Positions 1 to 8,595 are shown, counted from the stretch's first letter. The stretch: 9,652 nucleotides of DNA from DAOTVS01 sp034436375 (GCA_034436375.1 DAOTVS010000306.1:1-9652); one strand, 5' to 3'. Made by a program: numbers and translations. Notes: a model not told the origin generated them from the letters alone.

Positions 1-294
1 GTGGGCGCGGAATGGGAGCCAGGCGATCAGCCGGCGCCGGCGCAGCGCCGAAAGGGCGGTGTTGGTGGCGATGGCATAGAGCCAGGCGTTCAGGTTTTCC
101 GGCTGCGACCCGCGCTCCAGCGCTTCATAGGCCTTGATAAAGGTCTGCTGCGCCAGGTCCTCGGCCAGGTCGGGGTTGTTGACGAGCGAGCACAGGTAGC
201 GGCAGATGCGCAGGTTGAACTGCTCAAAGAGCAGGGCAAAAGCGCCGGCGTCGCCGCGCTGCACGCGCCGGGCAAGGGGCAAGCTGTATTCCAT
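1..294 (-). CDS. ECF-subfamily RNA polymerase sigma-70 factor (partial, C-terminus beyond window)
   Basis: The visible 98 residues are the N-terminal part of an extracytoplasmic-function sigma factor, which would direct RNA polymerase to a small regulon. Region 2.1 is around residues 17-37 (DAGAFALLFEQFNLRICRYL). Region 2.2, the core-binding helix, is at 41-59 (PDLAEDLAQQTFIKAYEAL). Regions 2.3-2.4, which melt and recognise the -10 element, are at 67-88 (NLNAWLYAIATNTALSALRR plus further Arg). The reading frame is open to base 1, so region 4 and any anti-sigma partner are off the window. The ATG at 294 is taken as start. An in-frame GTG at 300 sits closer to the strong AGGAGGAGGT at 306-315 (5 nt, against 11 nt for the ATG) and may be the true start, adding two residues. 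The gene is divergent from the 444-3086 gene. Family assignment is firm; the regulon and inducing signal cannot be read. Confidence 0.88.
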   Translation of the reverse strand, partial: MEYSLPLARRVQRGDAGAFALLFEQFNLRICRYLCSLVNNPDLAEDLAQQTFIKAYEALERGSQPENLNAWLYAIATNTALSALRRRRLIAWLPFRAH

Positions 295-305
295 GGGCAC
301 CGGGC

Positions 306-315
306 ACCTCCTCCT
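306..315 (-). promoter_or_regulatory. Ribosome binding site of the ECF sigma gene
   Basis: On the minus strand this reads AGGAGGAGGT, an almost complete anti-16S match. It lies 5 nt before an in-frame GTG (300-298) and 11 nt before the ATG (294-292). The spacing favours the GTG, while codon preference favours the ATG. Confidence 0.6.
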
Positions 316-318
316 CTA

Positions 319-352
319 CTTATAAGACGCACGGAGGGGGCAAAATGTAACA
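319..352 (-). promoter_or_regulatory. Putative ECF-type promoter of the sigma factor gene
   Basis: Read on the minus strand, TGTTACATTTT (starting at 352) is followed by CGTCTTATAAG (329-319). The TGTTAC and CGTC elements are 17 nt apart. Many ECF sigma factors recognise an AAC-like -35 element and a CGTC or CGTA -10 element about 16-17 nt apart, and many ECF genes are self-activated from such a site. The predicted transcript would start near 312-318, just before or at the ribosome binding site, so the leader would be very short. The overlapping TATAAG (324-319) could instead be a sigma-70 -10 box. The assignment rests on motif resemblance only. Confidence 0.45.
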
Positions 353-383
353 ATCAATTCTCCTACCCAAACCTCTATGCTTA

Positions 384-392
384 TGGTATAAT
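384..392 (+). promoter_or_regulatory. Extended -10 promoter for the 444-3086 gene
   Basis: TGG followed by TATAAT (387-392) is a consensus extended -10 element. No good -35 hexamer lies 16-18 nt upstream (TACCCA at 364-369), which fits the extended -10 class. Transcription would start near 399, giving a leader of about 45 nt before the ATG at 444. Confidence 0.55.
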
Positions 393-443
393 CCGCCTGT
401 TTACCTACGTCAATTCGAGCAGCGAAAGGCAGATGCAGGACTG

Positions 444-3086
444 ATGGCGCTGGAACGAGGCTCTCAGGAGCCCGCTGTGATCCTGACCCATGACAATGCC
501 GATTTCGATGCCCTGGCCAGCCTGCTGGCGGCGTCCAAGCTCTACCCGCACGCGCGGCCGGTGTTGCCTCCGCGCTGCAACCGCAACGTGCGTGAGTTCC
601 TGGCCCTCTATGCCGATGCGCTGCCCTTTGTGCAGGCCCGGTCGCTGCCCAAGCAAACGGTCGCCCTGGCGGTTGTGGTCGATACGGAAACGGCCAACCC
701 CGTGCGCGGTATGGGCGCGCGCACGCGCCTGGAGATCATTGACCACCACGCGCGCTCTGCGGAGCTTCCGCCCACGGCCGTCTATGTGGGGGCGCCGCTG
801 GGGGCCACAACGACGTTGTTGGTGGAACGGTTGCAAGAGCAGGATGTGCATCTCTCTACGGTCGAGGCCAGCCTGCTGCTGCTGGGCATCTATGAGGACA
901 CAGGCTCGCTGACCTATCACGGCACCACGCCCCGCGACCTCAAAGCGGCAGCGTGGGTGGTGGCCCAGGGCGCCAGCTTTGAGATCCTGGAGCGCTTCCT
1001 GACCCGGCCGCTGACGGCGGAGCAGCAGGCCCTCCTGGACCGCCTGGTCAACGAGGCCGAAGTGCTGCGGGTGCAGGAGCGCACCGTGGTTATCGCCTGC
1101 ATTCGTTTGGAGCACTATGTGGAAGAGCTGGCGGCGCTGGCCCACAAGCTGGTGGACCTGTTCGACCCTGATGCCTGCTTCTTGCTGGCGGGGTACGACA
1201 GCAAGGTGCAGGTGATCGCTCGCTCGACGACCGATGCGATTGATGTGGGCGCGGTGCTGCGCAGCCTGCAGGGCGGCGGCCACCCCAAGGCGGCGGCTGC
1301 GGTGCTGAGCGATACCGAAATGGACACGGTGCGTGAGCAGCTCTTGGACCAGCTGCGCGTGAATGTGCAGCCCGCGGTGACCGTGTCTCAGGTCATGTCG
1401 TATGGCGTGCACACGCTGTCGCCGAACCTGACCATCGCCGAGGCGAACGCGCGCATGCGCCGCTATGGGCATGAGGGGTTCCCCGTGGTGGAGGGCGGGC
1501 GCCTGGTGGGCGTCCTGACGCGCAGCGAGATTGACCGCGCCCTGCACCACAACCTGGGCGCGGCGCCGGTGCGGGCCTATATGCGCGCCGGGGCCGTGAG
1601 TGTGAGCCCAAACGATCCGATCAGCGAGGTGCAGCGCATCATGCTGGAGCACCGCCTGGGCCAGGTGCCGGTGGTGGCGCATGGGCAGGTGCTGGGCATC
1701 GTCACGCGCACCGACCTGATCAAGCTCTACAGCATGCCGCCGCGCCCTTCGCGCCAGGCCCAGATTGCCGATCTCCTGAACGCCACGCTGCCGGGACCCT
1801 TTCTCGAGCTGCTGCTGCTGGCGCGCGACGAGGCCAACGACCTGGGCCACTCGCTCTATGTGGTTGGGGGGTTTGTGCGCGACCTGTTGCTGGGCCACCC
1901 AACCCTGGACCTGGATTTGGTGGTGGAGGGCGAAGCCATCGCTCTGGCGCGCCGGCTGCAGGAGCGCATCGGCGGGCGGGTGCGCAGTCACGGGCGCTTT
2001 GGCACCGCCAAGCTGATCCTGCCTGAGGGCCATGCCCCCGAGCTACCGCCAGCCCTCGATTTTATTACCGCGCGCACCGAGTTTTACGCCCACCCCACCG
2101 CCCTGCCTCAGGTGGAGCGCAGCTCGATCAAGCAGGACCTCTACCGGCGCGATTTCACCATCAACACCATGGCTATTTGCCTGGACCGGGCGCGCTATGG
2201 GGACCTGCTCGACTATTATGGCGGCGAGCGCGACCTCGAAGAGCGCCTGATCCGCGTGCTGCACAGCCTGAGCTTTGTGGAGGACCCCACACGCATCTTG
2301 CGCGCCGTCCGTTTTGAGCAGCGGCTGGGCTTTCAGATCGAGGAGCGCACCGAAGAGTTGCTGCGAAGCGCGCTGGACCTGCTCGACCCCGTCAGCGGCG
2401 ACCGTCTGCGCCACGAGCTGCTGCTGATCCTGCGCGAGCGTGAGCCGGAGCGGGCCTGGTCTCGCCTCGATGACCTGGGCATCCTGCGGCGCCTGAGCCC
2501 GGCTTTGATTGCCGATGCCTGGACCACGCGCAAGCTGCAGGAGCTGCGGCAGGCGCTGGCGGATCTGGCGGCGCAGCGGGCGCGCGGCGAGGCCCCTCCC
2601 TGGCCTGCTGTGGCCGGCGGGCAGGTGCTCCCGGAGATCCTGGCCCTGGGCCTGCTGACGATGCGCATGGAGTGGCTCCTGTTGGAGCAGCTATTGGTGC
2701 GGCTCATGGTGCCGAAGAGCCAGGCGGCTCTGCTGGAGGATATGCAGTCTCTCTATGGGGTCTTGCCGCAGCTCACCCGGGCAGAGAGCGGCAGCGCCCT
2801 GGCCTCTCTGTTGCGGCCGTTCCCTGAAGGCGCGCTTTTTGCCGGCTGGGTAGCGGCCGATGAGCCGGCCGTGCGAGAAGCCATTGTGCGCTATCAGACG
2901 ACACTGCGCGCCGTGCGCCCGGCGCTGAGCGGCGCGCGCCTGAAGGAGCTTGGGCTCGAGCCTGGACCCCTCTATGCCCGTATCCTCGATGCGGTCCGCG
3001 ACGCGCGCCTCGATGGGTTGGTGCACACGCCCGAGGAAGAGGAGGCGCTGGTGCAGCAGTTGCTGGCTGCCCATCCCTCGGCTTGA
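444..3086 (+). CDS. DHH phosphoesterase - CBS - CBS - tRNA nucleotidyltransferase / poly(A) polymerase fusion protein
   Basis: This 880-residue protein has four recognisable parts. The N-terminal DHH domain has HDNADFD at 16-22, the VVDTE motif at 78-82 and the signature IIDHH at 98-102. DHHA1 follows, with GGGHPKAAAA at 277-286. Two CBS domains cover about 314-368 and 376-430 and may bind adenine nucleotides. A class II nucleotidyltransferase occupies about 455-880: GGFVRD at 475-480, catalytic DLD at 489-491, RRDFTINTMA at 568-577, EDPTRILR at 613-620, then a helical body and a CCA-enzyme-like tail. Such fusions are known in deep-branching bacteria, including A-adding enzymes that complete tRNA CCA ends. 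Whether this one adds A only, CCA, or poly(A) cannot be decided here. The DHH part may be an oligoribonuclease or cyclic-dinucleotide phosphodiesterase-like module. The start ATG has only a weak AGGA nearby (437-440). All catalytic acids are present, so the protein looks active. Confidence 0.9.
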   Translation: MALERGSQEPAVILTHDNADFDALASLLAASKLYPHARPVLPPRCNRNVREFLALYADALPFVQARSLPKQTVALAVVVDTETANPVRGMGARTRLEIIDHHARSAELPPTAVYVGAPLGATTTLLVERLQEQDVHLSTVEASLLLLGIYEDTGSLTYHGTTPRDLKAAAWVVAQGASFEILERFLTRPLTAEQQALLDRLVNEAEVLRVQERTVVIACIRLEHYVEELAALAHKLVDLFDPDACFLLAGYDSKVQVIARSTTDAIDVGAVLRSLQGGGHPKAAAAVLSDTEMDTVREQLLDQLRVNVQPAVTVSQVMSYGVHTLSPNLTIAEANARMRRYGHEGFPVVEGGRLVGVLTRSEIDRALHHNLGAAPVRAYMRAGAVSVSPNDPISEVQRIMLEHRLGQVPVVAHGQVLGIVTRTDLIKLYSMPPRPSRQAQIADLLNATLPGPFLELLLLARDEANDLGHSLYVVGGFVRDLLLGHPTLDLDLVVEGEAIALARRLQERIGGRVRSHGRFGTAKLILPEGHAPELPPALDFITARTEFYAHPTALPQVERSSIKQDLYRRDFTINTMAICLDRARYGDLLDYYGGERDLEERLIRVLHSLSFVEDPTRILRAVRFEQRLGFQIEERTEELLRSALDLLDPVSGDRLRHELLLILREREPERAWSRLDDLGILRRLSPALIADAWTTRKLQELRQALADLAAQRARGEAPPWPAVAGGQVLPEILALGLLTMRMEWLLLEQLLVRLMVPKSQAALLEDMQSLYGVLPQLTRAESGSALASLLRPFPEGALFAGWVAADEPAVREAIVRYQTTLRAVRPALSGARLKELGLEPGPLYARILDAVRDARLDGLVHTPEEEEALVQQLLAAHPSA

Positions 3087-3087
3087 G

Positions 3088-3153
3088 GGGTCGGGATAAT
3101 AGATATCGCCCCCGGCGCTTTGGCGCCGGGGGCGATATCTATTATCCCGACCC
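3088..3153. terminator. Perfect 31-bp inverted repeat; probable bidirectional terminator between convergent genes
   Basis: Arms 3088-3118 and 3123-3153 are exact reverse complements, with a 4-nt loop TTTG (3119-3122). The outer part of each arm is mixed sequence (GGGTCGGGATAATAGATATC) and the inner 11 bp is pure GC. It begins 2 nt after the stop of the 444-3086 gene and lies 10 nt past the stop of the convergent gene, so it could end transcription from both sides. There is no run of U after the stem in either direction, so it is not a classical intrinsic terminator. It may alternatively be a dispersed palindromic repeat or a stabilising 3' RNA hairpin. Confidence 0.65.
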
Positions 3154-3162
3154 TAAAAGGGC

Positions 3163-3837
3163 CTATTCTTCCTCTTCCTCCGGCTCTGCGGGCAGCCCCT
3201 CATCGCCCAGGAGCTCGATACCCTGGGCTGTGAGCATGGCGACCTGATAGGGCGCCGCGACCGCTTCCGGGTTGCGCTGGGCCAGGCCTGCCAGCCCGCT
3301 GCGGCAACTGCGGGCGAGGCCGCGCAAAGGGGCCCCCTCTGCGATCTGCCGGGTGATGCGCTCTTCCAGCGCGAGGCGGCGCGGCAGCGTGAAAACATGG
3401 CCCAGAGGAGTCTCGTGAAAAGGGAGTTCGCCGGCTTCGCTTTGTAGCAGGACAGCCTGATAGAGCCCCTGAGCGCGAGACGGCGCGTAGCCGCCGATGA
3501 TAAAGTAGAGGTGCCGGTTGGCTGCAGCGTGCCCCTCAGGCTTGCCCTGATGGGCGCGCAGATAGCGCGCATAGGCTCCGGCCAGGAAATCTCGCCCTAC
3601 GGCCAGCGCGTCCTCGAACTCGAGCTGACCGCGCGCCTCCATCCACTGTGCCAGGCGGGCGCTCAGGTCGACACCCACTGCCGCCCCAGCACTCAGGATG
3701 GCGGCGTGACTGCCGAGCGCGTACAGACGCTGCTCGACTCTGTGTTCTATCTGGCCTCCCTGCCCTTCACACAATACCAAGCTATCGGTGGCCAGCACCA
3801 AACCGTGGCTGTTGTAGCAGACAATTGCCTGGGTCAT
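3163..3837 (-). CDS. Proteasome beta-subunit-like Ntn-hydrolase family protein
   Basis: This 224-residue protein starts M-T-QAIVCYNSHGLVLATDS. This resembles the proteasome beta / HslV N-terminus, where removal of Met exposes a nucleophilic threonine. Thr2 would be the nucleophile and Asp18 the counterpart of proteasomal Asp17. The expected Lys33 position appears to be Arg37 in RLYALGSHAAILSAG (37-51). Further proteasome-like strands are HLYFIIGGY (109-117), the following GLYQAVLLQSEAG, and the C-terminal PYQVAMLTAQGIELL (196-210). The tail ends in five glutamates. The substrate is unknown, and protease activity is not shown because the fold also serves other amidohydrolases. It differs from Anbu and HslV as I remember them, and no alpha subunit or ATPase gene is nearby. 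GGAGGG at 3846-3851 lies 8 nt before the ATG. It has its own promoter and is convergent with the tRNA nucleotidyltransferase fusion gene. Confidence 0.7.
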   Translation of the reverse strand: MTQAIVCYNSHGLVLATDSLVLCEGQGGQIEHRVEQRLYALGSHAAILSAGAAVGVDLSARLAQWMEARGQLEFEDALAVGRDFLAGAYARYLRAHQGKPEGHAAANRHLYFIIGGYAPSRAQGLYQAVLLQSEAGELPFHETPLGHVFTLPRRLALEERITRQIAEGAPLRGLARSCRSGLAGLAQRNPEAVAAPYQVAMLTAQGIELLGDEGLPAEPEEEEE

Positions 3838-3870
3838 CGCTCTTGCCCTCCATATCAGGCCTCAGGGCAA

Positions 3871-3899
3871 AGTATACGGTGCTCAGCCCAAGGCGTCAA
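3871..3899 (-). promoter_or_regulatory. Sigma-70 promoter of the Ntn-hydrolase gene
   Basis: On the minus strand TTGACG (3899-3894) and TATACT (3876-3871) are separated by 17 nt, close to the sigma-70 consensus at ideal spacing. Transcription should begin near 3864, giving a leader of about 27 nt that includes the GGAGGG ribosome binding site. The gene is therefore expressed independently of gatB, which ends about 80 nt upstream. Confidence 0.72.
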
Positions 3900-3929
3900 C
3901 TATAACAGAACGGTCTTGTTGCGAATCGG

Positions 3930-3973
3930 CGCCCAAGGTCGCCGCGCAGCGCTGCGCACTGCCCCTTTGGGCG
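3930..3973 (-). terminator. Possible weak terminator hairpin downstream of gatB
   Basis: CGCCCAA (3930-3936) pairs with TTGGGCG (3967-3973). Within the enclosed loop lies the perfect 14-bp palindrome GCGCAGCGCTGCGC (3944-3957). The structure begins 3 nt after the gatB stop. No U-tract follows on the minus strand, so termination efficiency is uncertain. Confidence 0.3.
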
Positions 3974-3976
3974 TAT

Positions 3977-5422
<1,446 letters not shown>

Positions 5423-5462
5423 GGGTTGCTCCTTATCACAGGCTATGGGTTGATTGTGCGGG

Positions 5463-5492
5463 ATTATAGCCTGATGGCGTGGGGTGAGTCAA
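5463..5492 (-). promoter_or_regulatory. Sigma-70 promoter of gatB
   Basis: On the minus strand TTGACT (5492-5487) and TATAAT (5468-5463) are 18 nt apart. Transcription would begin near 5456, leaving a leader of about 34 nt that contains the AAGGAG ribosome binding site. This makes gatB independent of the restriction-modification operon upstream. Confidence 0.75.
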
Positions 5493-5778
5493 CCTCTGCG
5501 GTGCCGCTGGGTGCAGGCGATTTCAGAATGACAGGCAAGGCTGCCGGGCCTTTACACAATGGCCGTGGGGGCGACTCGGCAAACCCGGCTGCGAGCTCGA
5601 GCAAGGCTATACAACACCCGGCCCATGATGCAAGTGGCATGGTGAGCTTCAGGACGCGCTGCATCTCGTGGGGAAAACTAAACCGAATGCAAAGTGATAC
5701 CCGCGTGTTCCACGGGGGCGAGACGCAGATCCTACCTTACCCGAGAGGAAAGTCTTTGCCATCCTGCTCCAACCTCCA
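5493..5778. other. Intergenic stretch without supported genes
   Basis: This stretch separates the gatB promoter from the end of the restriction subunit gene. I find no tRNA-like fold, strong terminator hairpin or recognisable coding region. Two small minus-strand reading frames (37 and 66 codons) lack family resemblance. Where the restriction operon terminates is not evident. Confidence 0.5.
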
Positions 5779-8595
5779 CTAACTCCCGGTGCTCTGGCTG
5801 AATAGCGCCTGTCCCAGAATCCCGCCCACATCCGCTGGGTTTCGCGACACAGCCCACTGCCAGCGGCCAAATCCCCTGTGCTGGTTGACGGCCCGGACCC
5901 ACTCATCAAGGAACTCGCGCTTGGTTTTGTCCTGCTGGGTGTCGCGCCCCTTGGTCTCCAGGACCAGGTAGTCACCCGTCTGCAGGCGGATAAGGAAGTC
6001 GGGGCGGTATTTGCGGACGACGCCCTCGAAGATGTAAAGGATCTCGAACCCAAGGTGGTCGTTCTTCACCCAGGCGGCGACGGCGGGGTTGCGGTCCAGT
6101 TCCCAGGCCTCGCTGGCCTCCCACGTGCTGTCGTAGACGCAGAGATTGATGTGCGACTTGTTCGTGGGCTCGCAGGGTTTGCTGGTGTACCAGGTGCGCA
6201 TGTCGCCCGTGGAGCGTATCGGCCGCTCGCTGTCAAAGATGGGCTCGATGGTTTCGGTGTTGTTGAAGCGAATGGCCTCCCAAATGTGCTGGACGAGCTT
6301 GCTCATGTTCAACGTCAGCAGGATGCGACGCCGGAGTTCGTCCTGGTAGAAGAGCGGCGGGCTGATCCGGATCTTGTCCGAGGTCAGGAATTGCTCTACC
6401 AACCGTATCAGCTGCGCCAGCAGGTACTCTCTATTGCCACGCCAACCCGGCTGCATCTGATCGTAGATGTCGCGCGCGGCCTCGAAGATGATCTTCTGCA
6501 GGCGGAACTTGCGGCCGAGGGCTTCGAGGTCGATAGTGGAGATATGAGAGACATCGGGTTTGCCCTCGACGACCGGTGCGAGTTCGGCGAGGGTGGAGGT
6601 GTCGTACGCGTTCAATTCCAGGATCTTGACCTGGTCCATGTCGAGAGTGAGCGTAGGCCTGTAGACGTGATCCACGCGGATGATGTTGGGCCAGGCGATC
6701 TCGTATTGCTGCTTCTCCGGCACCGGCTGCACCTGCTTGGGCGGGTCGACGGGCTTGGCTATAGTGCCCTCCCCAGCTTCATGGGGCAGGAAGGAAAAGG
6801 GCACACCGAAGACATTCACATATTCGGCCGCAAACAAGCCCGTTTCGGGGTTCACCTCGTAAGTAGTGCGCCGCAGGCCGCGACCCACGACCTGCTCGCA
6901 AAGGAGTTGGCTGGAAAAGGCGCGCAGGCCCATGATCTGGGTGACCGTCTTGGCATCCCAGCCCTCTGAGAGCATGCCGACCGAGATCACGTTCTGGATC
7001 TGCTCACCCGGCTGGCCCAGCTTGCCAACAGTGTCTACCGTGCGGCGGAGCAACTCGGCTTGCTCCTGTTTGCTGACCTTGTGGGTAGGAGCCTCATCAT
7101 TATCATCATCATCATCCGATTTCCCCGCCTGTTCGGGGTCGGTAGCATCCTCCTGCGCCTCTGCCATGTCGAGCACTTTGGAGTCGATGTGAAGCGTGCG
7201 CTCTGGGACGCAGAGTTCGTCAATGAGGATCTTCTTGTGATCGAAAGCGAACTTGATGCGGGCCGCCGTCTCCGTCCGGTTGGCGACGCTGATCATGACG
7301 GGCGGGGTTGGGAATCCCTTTTCCTGCCAGCGCCGGGCCGTCTCCAGCCAATCCTTGCCCAGGAGGTAGTAGGCATTGGTCACCAGGTCGGGCAGGGGTT
7401 CTTGGGGCTCTGCCCGGCGGTTCAGATCGTCCTTAACCTCTGGGTCATTGTAGATATGGTAGAGGCGCGGCTTGTAGTCTTTGGCGAGGGCGCTATCATC
7501 GTGGACCACGACGCGCGGGGTCTTGACCAGGCCGGATTCGATGGCATCGTTCAGCCCGAAATCGCTCACGATCCAGCCAAAGAGCGCCTCATCGGAACTC
7601 TTCTTGCCCGAGGGCACAAAGGGGGTGGCCGAAAAGTCGTAGCAGGTGAGGATGCGGCGAGCAGCGTGGATACGATCCAAACCGCTCACCCAGATTGTCG
7701 CCTCCTCGATCTCCTCGCGCTTGAGCCCTTTGACCTTCGACTCGGCGGGCACGCGCCAGGCGTGGTGCGCTTCGTCGTTAATGACCACCAGGTTGCTGCC
7801 GCGGGCCATCTCACCCAGCACGTCGCGGACATAGGCCTCGTTGCTCTTGGGGCCGCGCTTGTCCACGCTGTGACGGCGGGCGAGGCTCTCCTCCGTGTCC
7901 CACTGGAGCGCCTGCCAGTTGCGGATGAGCACCTTGCCCTGGCGCAGCTTATCTGCAAGGCCAGGCGGGACAAGGTCAAACTCGTCATAATAGTTGCCGG
8001 GGAGCGAAGGGATGAGCACCTGCAGGCGGCTCTTGACGGTCAGCCCGGGCGCTACCACAAAGACATACTTGGAGAAGCGCGCATCCTGGGGGGCTGTGAC
8101 TTTGTTCAGCACCTGCCAGGCAATCAGCATGGCCATGACGATGGTCTTGCCCGAGCCCGTGGCCATCTTGGAACAGAGGCGACTGAACGGCCCGCCGTCG
8201 GAGGGGACGTCGATACCCACCTTGTCCGCCTGGGGCGCTTCCGTGAGCCAGATCAGGGTCTCGATGGCTTCCAACTGGCAGAAAAAGAGACGGTGCTGGC
8301 GCTCGTCCGGGTTGTACCAGTGCTCCAGCAGCCGCCTGGTGACGCCGGTTGCGCCAGGGTAGCCCGCCTTGCGCCAGGCCTTGACGCGGGGGCGTATCGC
8401 GTTGACGAGCGGGATCTCGACAAAGGTGCCGGGATCGTCAAGAGACTTGGACGCCTCGGAGGCGACGACGTAGCCTGCCTTGCGCCTGCCTTCCAGCAGT
8501 GAGAAGAGCTGCGTATTGCGGTCATAGTGCCAGTAATGCGAGGGTTCCTCATAGGGCGAGTTGATGATGAGTTGGTCAATGGTCGCTTGCGGCAT
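5779..8595 (-). CDS. Type III-like restriction-modification system restriction subunit (SF2 helicase with PD-(D/E)xK nuclease)
   Basis: This is the DNA-translocating, DNA-cleaving subunit (Res) of a type III-like restriction-modification system; it would work in complex with the methyltransferase encoded just upstream. Numbered from the ATG at 8595 (938 residues), Walker A is MATGSGKT (144-151), Walker B is NDEAHH (273-278), motif III is FSATP (321-325), motif V is near LSEGWDAKT (542-550) and motif VI is QVVGRGLRR (568-576). The C-terminal nuclease site is RPDF with D866, then LETKG with E880 and K882. All motifs look intact. It resembles the BPTD_3080-type Res proteins more than classical EcoP1I Res, from memory. 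A TTG at 8601 could extend it by two residues, but GGAGG at 8602-8606 is 6 nt before the ATG and abuts the TTG, so ATG is preferred. An acidic run (D494-D500) lies in the second helicase domain. The start overlaps the upstream gene by 20 nt, implying coupled translation. Confidence 0.9.
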   Translation of the reverse strand: MPQATIDQLIINSPYEEPSHYWHYDRNTQLFSLLEGRRKAGYVVASEASKSLDDPGTFVEIPLVNAIRPRVKAWRKAGYPGATGVTRRLLEHWYNPDERQHRLFFCQLEAIETLIWLTEAPQADKVGIDVPSDGGPFSRLCSKMATGSGKTIVMAMLIAWQVLNKVTAPQDARFSKYVFVVAPGLTVKSRLQVLIPSLPGNYYDEFDLVPPGLADKLRQGKVLIRNWQALQWDTEESLARRHSVDKRGPKSNEAYVRDVLGEMARGSNLVVINDEAHHAWRVPAESKVKGLKREEIEEATIWVSGLDRIHAARRILTCYDFSATPFVPSGKKSSDEALFGWIVSDFGLNDAIESGLVKTPRVVVHDDSALAKDYKPRLYHIYNDPEVKDDLNRRAEPQEPLPDLVTNAYYLLGKDWLETARRWQEKGFPTPPVMISVANRTETAARIKFAFDHKKILIDELCVPERTLHIDSKVLDMAEAQEDATDPEQAGKSDDDDDNDEAPTHKVSKQEQAELLRRTVDTVGKLGQPGEQIQNVISVGMLSEGWDAKTVTQIMGLRAFSSQLLCEQVVGRGLRRTTYEVNPETGLFAAEYVNVFGVPFSFLPHEAGEGTIAKPVDPPKQVQPVPEKQQYEIAWPNIIRVDHVYRPTLTLDMDQVKILELNAYDTSTLAELAPVVEGKPDVSHISTIDLEALGRKFRLQKIIFEAARDIYDQMQPGWRGNREYLLAQLIRLVEQFLTSDKIRISPPLFYQDELRRRILLTLNMSKLVQHIWEAIRFNNTETIEPIFDSERPIRSTGDMRTWYTSKPCEPTNKSHINLCVYDSTWEASEAWELDRNPAVAAWVKNDHLGFEILYIFEGVVRKYRPDFLIRLQTGDYLVLETKGRDTQQDKTKREFLDEWVRAVNQHRGFGRWQWAVSRNPADVGGILGQALFSQSTGS
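7096..7116 (-). repeat. GAT trinucleotide run encoding an acidic tract
   Basis: The minus strand carries five consecutive GAT codons followed by AAT and GAT, encoding DDDDDND. It lies in a low-complexity, probably disordered insert between the SATP and SEGWD motifs of the helicase. Simple repeats of this kind can slip during replication. The unit is three bases, so gain or loss would change tract length without shifting the frame. Confidence 0.7.

Noticed and set aside
90..353. 87-codon minus-strand frame overlapping the sigma factor
   Set aside because: It is in a different frame from the sigma factor and its translation is a Ser/Arg/Pro-rich shadow; the frame starting at 294 carries the sigma region 2 motifs.
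1..444. 147-codon plus-strand frame at the left edge
   Set aside because: The minus strand here encodes a clear ECF sigma factor; the plus frame is its antisense and continues into the promoter spacer.
405..2033. 542-codon open frame on the minus strand
   Set aside because: It lies antisense to the DHH-CBS part of a protein with clear family motifs. Its translation is rich in His, Gln, Arg and Ala with no recognisable domain, as expected for an antisense shadow in GC-rich DNA.
5464..5664. 66-codon minus-strand frame upstream of gatB
   Set aside because: It overlaps the gatB promoter and has no recognisable protein features.
5649..5762. 37-codon frame just after res, with a GGAGCAGG-like site before its ATG
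   Set aside because: Composition is unremarkable, there is no family resemblance, and the ribosome binding site is too close to the ATG. It would need conservation in relatives to be believed.
5878..6969. 363-codon open frame on the plus strand
   Set aside because: Antisense shadow of the Res gene, whose motifs are intact throughout this region.
7060..8502. 480-codon open frame on the plus strand
   Set aside because: Antisense to the Res helicase domain. Its run of isoleucines is simply the reverse of the GAT run.
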